Part shown: positions 8,808-18,107 of the stretch, piece by piece
Numbering within the stretch: the stretch's first letter is position 1
How the letters are laid out: every line of letters begins with the position of its first letter
Assembly: GCF_014695575.1 (NCBI RefSeq)
Contig: NZ_JACJOO010000048.1
Span: 120,552 to 184,551, forward strand
DNA length: 64,000 nt
Source: Leptolyngbya sp. FACHB-8
GTDB taxonomy: Bacteria; Cyanobacteriota; Cyanobacteriia; Elainellales; Elainellaceae
Direction: 5' to 3'
The notes under the pieces: model-generated
The model's database searches: none
What the model saw: the letters and a program-made list of their open reading frames with translations, nothing else
Told to the model about the DNA's origin: nothing
Translations under genes and position numbers: made by a program

Positions 8808-8963
8808 TGGAAAGGATTATATGGAATGTTCACCCTGCGACAAACTGGGTATCAAACCGATAGCTTGGTGAGGCACAATCCCAACTTTATTGTTCGCCCA
8901 CCTAACCAACCGAGAGCATCGAACCAAGCTCAATACTCTCGGCTTTGCCTGACAAATACGATC

Positions 8964-9030
8964 TCTGGTTCAAGAAGTATCCTATGCAGTAGTGCAGCGC
9001 ACTACTGCATAGGATACTTCTTGAACCAGA
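8964..9030. repeat. Perfect long-stem palindrome
   Basis: A 32-bp perfect stem with a 3-nt loop (arm starts TCTGGTTCAAGAAGTATCC). The second of three neighbouring palindromes; no other copy noticed in this window. Confidence 0.85.
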
Positions 9031-9034
9031 CTTG

Positions 9035-9129
9035 TATAGAGCAGTGTGCAACTGCGTTACTTCAGTACGGTGGTGTAGGTCGCTTAGCGACCTACACCAC
9101 CGTACTGAAGTAACGCGCAAAGCGCTATA
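9035..9129. repeat. Family C palindromic element, copy 1 (95 bp)
   Basis: 95-bp element with ends TATAG and CTATA and an internal hairpin containing TACGGTGGTGTAGG. The same length and organisation recur at 16363-16457 and 48658-48752. The TA-rich ends suggest a TA-targeting MITE (inference). Confidence 0.75.
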
Positions 9130-9176
9130 AAGGGGTGCCTTTGGATTGATAGCGTTACTTCACTACAACGTGAGCT

Positions 9177-10127
9177 TTACCGATACAACGCTTGAATCCA
9201 TTGCCATTCCTGGGCCAGCCCTTCTGCCAGTGTTACTTGGGGCTTGTATTCTAACATGCGGGCTGCTTTTGACGTATCGGCGGCGGTGTGGCGCGCGTCC
9301 CCCCGAGCCTGCTCAATATGCTCCCGCTGAATTGGAATACCGGTAATTTGCTCCAGGGTGTCAATGACATCCATCAAAGCAACTCGGCTGCCACCCCCAA
9401 TGTTGAAAACTTCTCCTGCAACATCAGGAGAACTGGCTGCGGCTAGATTAGCGGCGATCGCATCTTTGACAAAGGTATAGTCCCGTGTTTGCTGACCATC
9501 GCCATAAATCCGAATAGGACGGTTTTCGAGAATGGCTTTCATAAACAGATGAAAAGCCATGTCGGAGCGTTGGCGAGGGCCATAGACCGTGAAGTAGCGG
9601 AGGGACACCACCGGTACCCCAAAGTTATGGGCATATAGACGGCAGAGATGCTCGGCGGCTAGTTTCGTAATGCCGTAGGGAGAAACCGGGCGAGGGCACA
9701 GATCTTCACGAGTGGGAAGGGTTTCAGCATCACCGTATACAGAGGACGACGATGCAAACACAATGCGCTTCAGGTTTGGAGCCTCTTTTGCTGCTTCCAG
9801 GAGAATTTGAGTCGCATTCACATTGCGCTCGGTGTAAAGTCGGAAGCCTTCGCCCCAACTGGCTCGTACTCCCGCTTGAGCGGCCTGGTGGTAGACAACA
9901 TCAACGTCCTCCAGCAAAACAGACCAATTCAGGAGTTCCATGCTGGCTTCGATGAGTTGAAAGTCAGGATGGGCTTCCGCTGCCATAATATTTTTTCGCT
10001 TCAGAGCAGGGTCGTAGTAATCGTTGAAATGGTCAATCCCGATCACTCGCTCCCCTTGCTCCAACAGGGCTTCGACCAGATGCGATCCAATGAAACCAGC
10101 GGCCCCCGTAACTATGCTCGTACCCAT
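9177..10127 (-). CDS. NAD-dependent sugar-nucleotide epimerase (UDP-glucuronate 4-epimerase-like)
   Basis: Short-chain dehydrogenase/reductase of the extended epimerase class, 316 residues. The start is ATG 10127, which puts the Rossmann motif GAAGFIGSH next to the N terminus and has GGAG upstream. The catalytic Tyr-X3-Lys is seen in YGITK, with the preceding Ser in SSSSVYG. The stretch GIDHFNDYYDPALKRKNI is characteristic of UDP-glucuronate/UDP-glucose 4-epimerase-like enzymes. The product would supply nucleotide sugars for surface polysaccharide. Exact specificity cannot be fixed. The gene stands alone between repeat-rich gaps. Confidence 0.88.
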   Translation of the reverse strand: MGTSIVTGAAGFIGSHLVEALLEQGERVIGIDHFNDYYDPALKRKNIMAAEAHPDFQLIEASMELLNWSVLLEDVDVVYHQAAQAGVRASWGEGFRLYTERNVNATQILLEAAKEAPNLKRIVFASSSSVYGDAETLPTREDLCPRPVSPYGITKLAAEHLCRLYAHNFGVPVVSLRYFTVYGPRQRSDMAFHLFMKAILENRPIRIYGDGQQTRDYTFVKDAIAANLAAASSPDVAGEVFNIGGGSRVALMDVIDTLEQITGIPIQREHIEQARGDARHTAADTSKAARMLEYKPQVTLAEGLAQEWQWIQALYR

Positions 10128-10383
10128 TGAACCCACTCCCCAAAAGAAATCGGATGCAGCGCTTTCACAGGCCACATCCCTACAAATAAAGCCTGATTGT
10201 ACACTTCGGCATCTCTTCACGGAAGCAATCGCTGGGACAGTGGCAAAAGTGCTCTAATACCAAATTTGGTTGAGTCGTATGGGGTGCGCATCTTGCCTAC
10301 CGGGAAACTGAGCGGGCACAATGCTCACCCTATACGCGTTGCGGACAATGCTCGCCAATAGTAAGGTTCATGCCAAATGGCCC

Positions 10384-10486
10384 ACTAGTACGCTGAGGCG
10401 GAAATCCATCACTTATGTTTTTGTGTGAGGTGCGAAGCACCCCACACAAAAACATAGGTCGCGAACTTAGGCCGCAGCTTACTAGA
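10384..10486. repeat. Family B MITE-like element, copy 1 (103 bp)
   Basis: Begins ACTAGTACGCTGAGGCGG and ends GGCCGCAGCTTACTAGA. The central palindrome has an apex GTGCGAAGCACC. Two other copies lie at 41884-41986 and 54456-54556. CTAG flanks both ends in all copies, and the inner ends TA(C/G)GCTG(A/C)GGC are inverted repeats. Confidence 0.85.
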
Positions 10487-10669
10487 TAGTCGGCCTACGT
10501 TTAGAGATGCGAGTGCTTGGCATCCTCACCTCTAAACATAGGTTGATTTTTAACACTGAGGGCTGGTAAGAGTCCGCAACCCGCTTTTGCCACTGTATAC
10601 AGGGTGGCAAAAGCTAGACATGATGCAGAAGGAGCAGCTAGGAGAATTCTGCCTGTTGCCTACCGGGCT

Positions 10670-11017
10670 TCAACTTTCGCCCAGCAGAGACTCAAACTCG
10701 GCTTTAAGGGCACTGAAGTCAGCAACTCTTGCTACCAGAAGGTTTTCGGAACCTGCATCTTCTAAGCGACGTTTCCAGTGTTGTACTTGCTCACCATTGC
10801 GGAGCCAGAAAGCAATAACGCTATCTACCACGCGATCCAAATTCCATCCCCGCTCTTGTGGAACGGTTTCGATGGATTCTAGAAAGGCATCCAGGGTACA
10901 GCGATCGCTTGCTAAATAAGCTGCACCTTGCCGCTTCTTAGGGGTACTGGTATTGAGTTGATGGTTAAAAAAGGAGAGGACTGGGGTAATTCCCACAAAG
11001 TCAAAGGTATACTCCAT
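10670..11017 (-). CDS. Hypothetical protein (115 aa)
   Basis: Small soluble protein with no recognised domain. The start MEYTFDFVGITPVLSFFNHQ at ATG 11017 is preferred over the upstream codon at 11029. Coding quality looks real: codon use is like its neighbours, the amino acid composition is balanced, and it has an amphipathic C-terminal half (DFSALKAEFESLLGES). It probably belongs to a conserved cyanobacterial family, but I cannot name a function. It sits alone between a repeat cluster and a 270-bp gap. Confidence 0.6.
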   Translation of the reverse strand: MEYTFDFVGITPVLSFFNHQLNTSTPKKRQGAAYLASDRCTLDAFLESIETVPQERGWNLDRVVDSVIAFWLRNGEQVQHWKRRLEDAGSENLLVARVADFSALKAEFESLLGES

Positions 11018-11287
11018 AGTCAAAAGCAACCTATTATGAGGAACTTTAAAGAGGGATGAAACAGCCTGCTAACCTAGGGTGAGGCTATTATCCTTAAATA
11101 ATCAGGTTGCCGCGACTATCTTGAGATTGGTGTCTTCTGAAAAACAAATTAAAGGTTTTCTGTTTCCCTGGAGAGATGGGTAGGTATACAGCTCCCACCC
11201 CTCTTTAGGAATCAGTAGACTTCCTGTATGAATCGATTTTTTGGAGCGTGAATTGTAGCGACACTTCTCTACGCTCCGGCTCAGATA

Positions 11288-11551
11288 TTAGTGAACCTGG
11301 TGCGAGATGCGAGCGTACTGGGAGATGCTTTGAAAGAGGGGGGCGAGTCCGCGAGTGGCAAAATAGCGCGATCGCTGATCATTGCTCTGATTTCCCAGGA
11401 AGACCATCCGATGCTCCTGGCGCAATTCCCGTAGACGAGCCGCTACCAGGCTTAAATACTGGCTGCGTTGCTGCTGATCTCGTCGCAGGCTTGCGTAGAC
11501 TGCTTCCTTAAGGCAATTTTGTACCAACGTGTAAGTCAACTGTTCTGACAT
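11288..11551 (-). CDS. Hypothetical small helical protein
   Basis: Possible protein of 87 residues starting MSEQLTYTLVQNCLKEAVYAS (ATG 11551); an in-frame ATG at 11560 is an alternative. It is predicted mainly alpha-helical, rich in Arg and Gln (LRRDQQQRSQYLSLVAARLRELRQ). No domain is recognised. The divergent glutamine amidotransferase gene begins about 150 bp away. Coding status rests on length and composition only. Confidence 0.45.
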   Translation of the reverse strand: MSEQLTYTLVQNCLKEAVYASLRRDQQQRSQYLSLVAARLRELRQEHRMVFLGNQSNDQRSRYFATRGLAPLFQSISQYARISHQVH

Positions 11552-11703
11552 CGTCGTCATTGCGTAGAACCCTGATTGTGAGTGATATCTGCGGCAGGCC
11601 CGTTCATACGCTAGACTAACCGTCACGAACGGTACAACTTGCCTGTACTCGGTAACCCTAAAATAGTTCACAGGCCTGTCTGATCTCCTCCGATAAATTG
11701 CTG

Positions 11704-12474
11704 ATGGCTAGTCCCTATATTCCCTCCCCAAAGCTAGGTGGAATCCCTCAAAACTCCTCTTGTGCTCGGTGCGTTTTAGTGGTGGTACATCAAGAAACCT
11801 CCAGTCCTGGCCTGGTCGGCGAGTTGCTCCACCGGGCTGGGTACCATCTGGACGTGCGATGCCCGGCAATTGGCCATGATTTACCTACGTCTTTTGATCC
11901 TTATGACGCGGCGATCGTGTTTGGTGGCCCCATGAGTGCCAACGATGACACGGCTCTACCCTTCATTCGCACAGAATTAGATTGGATCGCCACCCTACTT
12001 GAAGCAGGCAAACCCTATTTAGGAATATGCCTGGGTGCTCAACTGCTTGCTCGAGTGTTGGGGGCTGAAGTGGCACCCCACCCAGAAGGGCGTATGGAAA
12101 TCGGTTACAACACGATCGCTCCAACCCCAGCAGGCCAGAGTGATTTGGGTAATCTACGCCATGTCTTTCAATGGCATCGCGAAGGGTTTGATTTGCCCCG
12201 AGGGGCTACCCTACTGGCTCTGGGTAATCAGGATTTCCCCAACCAGGCATTTCGCTATGGTGATATGGCCGTTGGGCTTCAATTTCACCCAGAAATCACC
12301 CAAACTCTGATCGATCGTTGGACAACAGCGGCTCCACCTGACCATTTACAGCGTCCTGAAGCCCAGTCTCGGGATGCTCAATTCCAAGCCCATACCCTTT
12401 ACGGTGCTGAGGTAGAGCGATGGTTAGACGGCTTTTTAAGTCGCTGGTTAGAGCCAGAAGCCCTTGTTGCTTAG
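11704..12474 (+). CDS. Class I glutamine amidotransferase-like protein (GMP synthase type)
   Basis: Stand-alone class I glutamine amidotransferase domain, 256 residues from ATG 11704. The catalytic Cys109 is in GICLGAQLLA, and the His/Glu pair is in QFHPE. FGGPMSAND forms the oxyanion strand region. Proteins of this type resemble the GATase domain of GMP synthase but lack the synthetase part, and often act as gamma-glutamyl hydrolases or amidotransferases of unknown acceptor. No partner synthetase is encoded nearby. Reaction class is confident; substrate unknown. Confidence 0.88.
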   Translation: MASPYIPSPKLGGIPQNSSCARCVLVVVHQETSSPGLVGELLHRAGYHLDVRCPAIGHDLPTSFDPYDAAIVFGGPMSANDDTALPFIRTELDWIATLLEAGKPYLGICLGAQLLARVLGAEVAPHPEGRMEIGYNTIAPTPAGQSDLGNLRHVFQWHREGFDLPRGATLLALGNQDFPNQAFRYGDMAVGLQFHPEITQTLIDRWTTAAPPDHLQRPEAQSRDAQFQAHTLYGAEVERWLDGFLSRWLEPEALVA

Positions 12475-12611
12475 GCTTGTGTACCAAACACTGATGCAAA
12501 CCTACGATCTCTGACTCTGATGCTTGGGTATTGGGTGCAGGCGAGGCACACGACGCCCAATACGGCATCCAAGCTACAGGACTTACAGCGCTTTGTGCTT
12601 GAATCAACCAC

Positions 12612-12660
12612 GGTTGTTTTTGTGAGAGCCGCACTCCGCGCGGCTCTCACAAAAACAACC
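12612..12660. repeat. Palindrome after glutamine amidotransferase
   Basis: GGTTGTTTTTGTGAGAGCCGC pairs with GCGGCTCTCACAAAAACAACC around 7 nt. It lies between converging genes (12474 and 12711) and may end transcription from both sides. Confidence 0.6.
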
Positions 12661-12710
12661 AAATTTTAAGCGCTTGAAAAGCACTGTACGCATTTGTGGT
12701 GGGCTTGCAT

Positions 12711-13733
12711 TTAATAACGGCTGGCACGGGCGTAGTCGCCGATGAGATAGCAAAGTGATTTGAGGCTGGCGATCGCCTGCTCCTCCAATCGGTCATCATC
12801 CATCAAGCGGGCTACAGCCAGGCGTTGTTCGTAGCATTCCAGCGCCAGGGTATAGTTACCCATCGAATCGTAAATCACCCCCAGGCTTTCCAGGGCTTGT
12901 TCTTCGTTGCGATAGTCATTGAGAGCGCGGGCAATTTCCATGCGCTTGCGGTGGTAGGTCACCGCTTTTTCGTAGTTGCCCAGGCTATAGCATGCGCTGG
13001 CCAGATTCTTGAGTACCTGGCCCTCCATCTGGCGATCGCTAATGCTCTGGGCTAGCTTCATCAATTCTTCATAGCACTCAATGGTTTTGTTGTAGTTAGC
13101 TTGCGAGTGGTAGGCATTGCCCAGGTTACGCCAAATCTGGCTTTCAACCTGGACGTCTTTTAATCCCTGAGCTAACCGCAAACTCTGCTCGTAATATTGA
13201 ATGGCAGCCGCATGGTCTCCCATGGCCTTGTAAGCCATACCCAGGTTATTCAAAGCGGCCATTTCACCCCGCAGGTCACAAATTTCGCGTGCGACGTTGA
13301 GGCTCTGAACTTTATATTCAATGGCTTTGGGATAGTCGTTCAGGTGGCGATAAGCATTGCCCAGGTTGCCCAGTGCTTGGCGCTCCGTGCGCCGATCCAT
13401 CACCTGGCGGGCGATCGCTAAAGCTTGATAGGAGTGGGCGATCGCTTCGGCATACTGACCCATGGCATAGAACGTCAGCCCCATACCGCTTAACGCCATG
13501 CCTTCCCCTTGCAGGTCGTGGTGCTGCCGATATCCTCTCAGCACCTGCTGAAAGTTATAGAGAGAGGACTCCAGATCACGAATTTGGTATTGCTCAATTG
13601 CCTTTTCGAGCAACTCATCCAGGGCTGGCTCTGCAACGGTGGAGGTTTGCTGCTGCGTTTCCACGTAGGGCTCCCGCATCCGCTCGAGTGCAGGAACAAA
13701 GGTTCCGTGGTTTAGTTCGTGGGCTTCTTTCAT
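12711..13733 (-). CDS. Tetratricopeptide repeat protein
   Basis: 340-residue cytosolic protein made almost entirely of TPR/Kinesin-light-chain-like repeats of about 40 residues, e.g. QALGNLGNAYRHLNDYPKAI, AALNNLGMAYKAMGDHAAAI, and QIWRNLGNAYHSQANYNKTI. There are about six repeats from residue 75 to the end. The N-terminal 40 residues are non-repetitive. No catalytic domain is present, so a scaffold or protein-interaction role is expected. Start ATG 13733 is preceded by GAGGTGA. The 990-bp region upstream separates it from the divergent radical SAM gene. Confidence 0.9.
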   Translation of the reverse strand: MKEAHELNHGTFVPALERMREPYVETQQQTSTVAEPALDELLEKAIEQYQIRDLESSLYNFQQVLRGYRQHHDLQGEGMALSGMGLTFYAMGQYAEAIAHSYQALAIARQVMDRRTERQALGNLGNAYRHLNDYPKAIEYKVQSLNVAREICDLRGEMAALNNLGMAYKAMGDHAAAIQYYEQSLRLAQGLKDVQVESQIWRNLGNAYHSQANYNKTIECYEELMKLAQSISDRQMEGQVLKNLASACYSLGNYEKAVTYHRKRMEIARALNDYRNEEQALESLGVIYDSMGNYTLALECYEQRLAVARLMDDDRLEEQAIASLKSLCYLIGDYARASRY

Positions 13734-14723
13734 TGATTCACCTCACTCCCCATAGCTGAGATGAAGAGTTGAATAACGGTTGTGCGGTTTCTGAGATATG
13801 GATGGAACCTTTCCGTCTGGGCTGGCTTCGACCACCCAGCATCGTACCTACTTCAAATGAGCTGTTTAGTAATAGCTGTCCGATAGTATTTACTACGAAC
13901 TCTAAAATTTCACATCAGTAGAGGATAAATGAACCAACGCTGCTTTGAGCGGGGAAACTAGGGACAATCAGTACCAAACTTTGAAAGTATTTTCTTAGAA
14001 ATAATTTGTGATCCACCTTTGTTGGACTACCCTCCCTTCCAATAGTTCAGAGAATGGTGATTCAGGTCAAACCCAAGGGATGAAGTATGGAATAACGGTA
14101 ACGAGCTTTTTTAACTCCTTTAGGTTTACATAAAGATTCAGTGAATTCATACGGTATATGTTCTGAAATCGTCTTTTGTAAATTCATAAAGTACAGAGAA
14201 GATCATCCGAGAAATCTCGTAATGTCTTCAGGCCATACCTTGAATTGCTTTCGTTTGTGCTGATGTAGCCATTACCCGGTTGCTGGTAACCCACTGAGGA
14301 GCTCATCGCATCCACGGTAATTTAGGGCTAATATTGTTCACCCTTTCTCGGTCTCAAACCTCTATACAGCAAGGCATATACCTGTTAACCTGTCCTCTTT
14401 AATCCCGATCTAGGTGAAGTAGCAACCTATCTCTACAATACTCCTTATGCGGATAAAATAATGAGGGGTCTAACCCATAGCAGTTTTGGATGCCTACCGA
14501 ATTTCACGGAATCTCTTAATTTAATAGGGATAATTGAGGGAAAATGTACGGAAGAATGCTGCTCAAAAATCAAGTTTCCAATCTTGAGAAGAAGAGCTGT
14601 AGATAGCCCAGTTTTCTCCCGCAATTATACGTACACTCCCTTCGTGCACAAGAGGGGCAGAACCCAACAATCAAGTCGCAGTGGTAGCCTGAAGAAGAAT
14701 CTCCATCCCCTGCTGGTACTTTT
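13734..14723. other. Long AT-rich intergenic region between divergent genes
   Basis: Nearly 1 kb with no convincing gene. It must contain promoters for the TPR gene (leftward) and the radical SAM gene (rightward). An 88-codon frame starts at 14461 but looks non-protein-like. The one striking element is the HetR-site-like sequence at 14463-14479. Confidence 0.6.
14463..14479 (+). promoter_or_regulatory. HetR-binding-site-like sequence
   Basis: GAGGGGTCTAACCCATA matches the first 14 of 17 bases of the HetR-bound inverted repeat upstream of hetP in Anabaena (GAGGGGTCTAACCCCTC, from memory). The right half-site is degenerate. It lies about 245 bp before the radical SAM gene start. Since hetR is encoded in this window, the match is plausible but untested. 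Confidence 0.4.
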
Positions 14724-16346
14724 GTGAGTTCTGTGTTTTCTGCTGAACGATTGTTATTTCAACCTGTCATCCCGGCTGCGAACGCAATTCCGGTTATTTT
14801 TGCGTTCCCAAATGAGTACAGTGTCGGCATCACTAGCCTGGGATATCAGGTGGTTTGGGCAACTCTGGCCAGCCATCCGGCTCTGAATGTTAGCCGATTG
14901 TTCACTGACCAATCAGAGCCATTACCGGCTCATCCTGAGCTTTTTGGTTTTTCAGTGTCGTGGGAGCTTGACTATGTCAATATTCTGGGCCTGCTGGAGC
15001 GCTTTGAAATTCCATTACGTGCGAGCGATCGCCAGGATTCTCATCCCCTTATTTTCGGCGGTGGACCCGTACTAACGGCCAACCCCGAGCCCTTCGCTGA
15101 TTTCTTTGACATTGTGTTGCTGGGAGATGGCGAGTTACTGCTGCCAGAATTGATAACGGCCTACCAGGCGGTTCGGGGGGCATCCCGGATAGAAAAACTG
15201 CGGCATCTGGCTCAAGTGCCTGGAATTTATGTACCGAGCTTGTATCACGTGAGCTACGATGTGCCGGACGGGGCGATCGCCATCATCGAGCCTATTGATG
15301 CCAGCATCCCCACTCAAGTCGAGAAGCAAACCTATCGGGGGAATGTGCTGTCGGCTTCTACCGTGGTGACAGAACATGCGGCCTGGGAAAACATTTTCAT
15401 GGTGGAAGTGGTGCGCAGTTGCCCAGAGATGTGCCGCTTTTGTTTAGCCAGTTACCTGACCCTTCCTTTTCGCACAGCCAGTCTTGAGCAATCTCTCATT
15501 CCAGCGATTGAAAAAGGTTTGACGGTGACTCGTCGCTTAGGATTGCTTGGGGCTTCGGTGACGCAACACCCTGAATTTGAAACCCTGTTGAATTATTTAG
15601 ATCAACCGAAATATGACGATGTTCGCCTTAGCATTGCCTCTGTGCGAACCAACACGGTGACGGAAAAGCTGGCTCGTACTCTGGTGAAGCATGATACCCG
15701 TTCCATCACGATCGCTGTCGAGAGTGGGAGCGATCGCCTCCGTCGAGTGATCAATAAAAAGCTCACCACAGCGGAGGTCATTGAGGCAGCGGTACAGGCA
15801 AAGGCTGGCGGGCTAAGTGCTATGAAGCTCTATGGTATGGCTGGAATTCCCGATGAAACGCCAGAGGACATGGAGGCTACTGTGCAGATGATGCAGGATC
15901 TCAAAAAAGCGGCACCAGGTCTACGTCTCTCATTGGGATGTAGTACTTTCGTGCCCAAAGCCCACACTCCATTTCAATGGTTTGGGGTGAATCCAGAGGC
16001 CGAGAAACGGCTGAAGTATCTGCAAAAGCATCTGCGCCCCATCGGAGTTGATTTTCGACCGGAGAGTTACAACTGGTCCGTGATCCAGGCTTTGATTTCG
16101 CGGGGCGATCGCCGTCTAGCACCTCTTCTGGAGAAGGTGCGCCACTACGGGGATACCCTGGGCAGTTATCGCCGAGCGTTCAAGGAAATGCGAGGGCAAT
16201 TACCGCCCCTTGAGTACTATGTCCACGAGTCCTGGGTACTTGATCAAGTTCTCCCCTGGGATCATCTGCGTGGGCCACTGCCGAAGACCACACTATTAAA
16301 GCATCGGGCTGATGCTTTAAAGCAAGGGCAAGCGATTGCTGTATGA
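14724..16346 (+). CDS. Radical SAM protein with B12-binding-like N-terminal domain
   Basis: 540-residue radical SAM enzyme. The iron-sulfur motif CX3CX2C is present as CPEMCRFC (about residues 233-240). The N-terminal about 180 residues resemble the B12-binding-like domain of YgiQ/TIGR03960-type radical SAM proteins: FPNEYSVGITSLGYQVVW, LFGFSVSWELDYVNIL, and IFGGGPVLTANPEP. The C-terminal part includes the SAM-barrel motif ITIAVESGSDRLRRVINKK. The substrate is unknown; members act in methylthiolation or unassigned modification reactions. The start is GTG 14724. A strong hairpin follows between this gene and the converging F/SBPase. Confidence 0.88.
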   Translation: MSSVFSAERLLFQPVIPAANAIPVIFAFPNEYSVGITSLGYQVVWATLASHPALNVSRLFTDQSEPLPAHPELFGFSVSWELDYVNILGLLERFEIPLRASDRQDSHPLIFGGGPVLTANPEPFADFFDIVLLGDGELLLPELITAYQAVRGASRIEKLRHLAQVPGIYVPSLYHVSYDVPDGAIAIIEPIDASIPTQVEKQTYRGNVLSASTVVTEHAAWENIFMVEVVRSCPEMCRFCLASYLTLPFRTASLEQSLIPAIEKGLTVTRRLGLLGASVTQHPEFETLLNYLDQPKYDDVRLSIASVRTNTVTEKLARTLVKHDTRSITIAVESGSDRLRRVINKKLTTAEVIEAAVQAKAGGLSAMKLYGMAGIPDETPEDMEATVQMMQDLKKAAPGLRLSLGCSTFVPKAHTPFQWFGVNPEAEKRLKYLQKHLRPIGVDFRPESYNWSVIQALISRGDRRLAPLLEKVRHYGDTLGSYRRAFKEMRGQLPPLEYYVHESWVLDQVLPWDHLRGPLPKTTLLKHRADALKQGQAIAV

Positions 16347-16362
16347 ATCATACGCTCAGCTA

Positions 16363-16457
16363 TATAGCGCTGTGCACGTTGATTAAGTACGGTGGTGTAG
16401 GGCACGAAGTGCCCTACACCACCGTTTCTGCACTTAACGCACTTGCACATTGCTATA
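16363..16457. repeat. Family C palindromic element, copy 2 (95 bp)
   Basis: Begins TATAGCGCTGTGCACG and ends TGCACATTGCTATA, with the internal hairpin TACGGTGGTGTAGGGCAC and apex CACGAAGTG. The same 95-bp length as copies at 9035 and 48658. Confidence 0.8.
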
Positions 16458-16497
16458 GAAAGAGGGAGTGGGATGCATAGGCCCCACTCCCTCTTTG
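16458..16497. terminator. Bidirectional terminator
   Basis: AAAGAGGGAGTGGG pairs with CCCACTCCCTCTTT, with A/T runs on both sides. It lies between the converging radical SAM and F/SBPase genes and should work in both directions. Confidence 0.75.
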
Positions 16498-16539
16498 AAG
16501 GATGCGCGGCGAAAAGTGCCGCACACATCTCAGGAACGT

Positions 16540-17580
16540 TTACTTCAGCTGAATGTACTTGGGAGCTTCATTCAGGTGAATGGTGTCAACGAACCGAGCG
16601 GTCTTAGACTGGCTGGAAATAACCAGGCTCTGGGTCCGAGAGCCACCGTGGAAGAAGCGAACTCCTTCCATCAGGGTGCCAGAGGTGATACCGCAAGCCG
16701 CAAACAGCACCGTTTGGCCGGAGGCGAGTTCTTCGCACTCGTAAACCTTGTCAGGATCGGTGATGTTCATTTCCTTCAGACGGGCGACGTTTTCTTCTTT
16801 GGTTTTGTTCGCCCATTCCTTAGTTTTCACAACAGCTGGGTCGCTCACCAATTGACCCTGGAAGTGGCCACCGAGACAGCGCATAGCTGCTGCAGAAATG
16901 ACGCCCTCGGGAGCCGCACCGATACCCATCAGAGCATGGATGTTGGTACCAGCGAAGCCGCAGGAGATGGCCGCAGATACGTCACCGTCGGTGATCAGAC
17001 GAACACGAGCACCCGCTTCCCGAATTTCTTTGATCAGCTCGTCATGGCGATCGCGCTTCATTACCACTACAACTAGCTCATCAATGGAGCGGTCTAGGCA
17101 CTCGGACAAAATCTTCAGGTTTTCAGTGGCGCTCTTGCGAATGTCGACTTTACCCTTAGCGGCAGGGGGAGCTGCCAGCTTGTTCATGTAAAAGTCGGGA
17201 GCGTTGAACAAACCACCCTTCTCAGAAATTGCCAGTACGGCCATCGAACCGGGTTGACCGTAAGCGCAAAGGTTGGTGCCTTCGCAAGGGTCTACGGCGA
17301 TGTCGATTTCCAGTAACTCATCGGGGTTGCAGTAATCTTTAGCATCTTCGCGGGTGCAAATACCCACTTCTTCACCGATGTAGAGCATGGGGGCTTCATC
17401 GCGCTCCCCTTCCCCGATTACGATGCGACCCCGCATGTGAATCTGGTTCATGCGCTTCCGCATGGCTTCCACGGCGACCTGGTCTGCGGTGTTTTTGTCG
17501 CCCTTACCCATCCAACGGGCTGAGGCAATCGCAGCCTGCTCAACGACTTCAATGATTTCTAAACCCAGTGTTGCTTCCAC
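16540..17580 (-). CDS. glpX: Class II fructose-1,6-/sedoheptulose-1,7-bisphosphatase
   Basis: Bifunctional F/SBPase of the GlpX family, 346 residues, a Calvin-cycle enzyme that removes the 1-phosphate from fructose-1,6- and sedoheptulose-1,7-bisphosphate in cyanobacteria. Metal and phosphate motifs are visible: [34 protein letters not shown], and [20 protein letters not shown]. The length equals that of well-known cyanobacterial homologues. The start is GTG 17580 with GGGAGG about 10 bp upstream. The gene is monocistronic and ends at a bidirectional terminator. Confidence 0.97.
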   Translation of the reverse strand: MEATLGLEIIEVVEQAAIASARWMGKGDKNTADQVAVEAMRKRMNQIHMRGRIVIGEGERDEAPMLYIGEEVGICTREDAKDYCNPDELLEIDIAVDPCEGTNLCAYGQPGSMAVLAISEKGGLFNAPDFYMNKLAAPPAAKGKVDIRKSATENLKILSECLDRSIDELVVVVMKRDRHDELIKEIREAGARVRLITDGDVSAAISCGFAGTNIHALMGIGAAPEGVISAAAMRCLGGHFQGQLVSDPAVVKTKEWANKTKEENVARLKEMNITDPDKVYECEELASGQTVLFAACGITSGTLMEGVRFFHGGSRTQSLVISSQSKTARFVDTIHLNEAPKYIQLK

Positions 17581-17726
17581 CTGAGATACCCTCCCAAAAC
17601 GGCTGATTTTGCGTCATTCCACAGACATCGGTTCAGTCTAAAAGTTTACCAGACTGAGGGGATCAACAGTCACATCAGATCTGAGCTGCTGCGATCGCTG
17701 GAGTTTGAAAGGGCATCCATAAACTA

Positions 17727-17790
17727 ACCTGTACTTCTTTTTGTGAGAGTGGCGGCTAAGCTATCACTCTCACAAAAAGAAGTACAGGTT
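17727..17790. repeat. Palindrome between F/SBPase and histidine kinase genes
   Basis: AACCTGTACTTCTTTTTGTG pairs with its reverse complement; total stem about 25 bp. It lies in the 526-bp gap between the two divergent genes; otherwise the gap shows no defined motif. Confidence 0.65.
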
Positions 17791-18107
17791 GTTCAATACA
17801 CGGAGTCTGAGCCATCTCGTCGTGCTACATGACTTTGCCACAGGGCCCGACAAAACTAAGTGTTTTTGTGCGTGAAGTCGTGGGCTGCTTATCCTTCAAG
17901 AAGTGACAGAGCACTTGGGCGCCTACTCCTACGGCAAGAACGTGAAAGATCGCTGAAAATGAAGTGATTGGGGTGTAAAGAGTTATCGATACTTTCGGTT
18001 GTTGCCTGGGTATGTTATGGGTTGTAGCAATTTATAAAGCTATAACCTCACTAAATTCTGGGTTGTTGTTGGGTTTATCCACACTTTCTTCCTGACGTCC
18101 TGCGATT

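Noticed and set aside
9035..9129. tRNA or other stable RNA gene
   Set aside because: The hairpin is a recurring 95-bp repeat; no T-loop or anticodon arm. No tRNA, rRNA or CRISPR array was found in the window.
14461..14727. 88-codon frame starting with the HetR-like site
   Set aside because: Composition is unlike a protein, there is no ribosome binding site, and it overlaps the start of the radical SAM gene.
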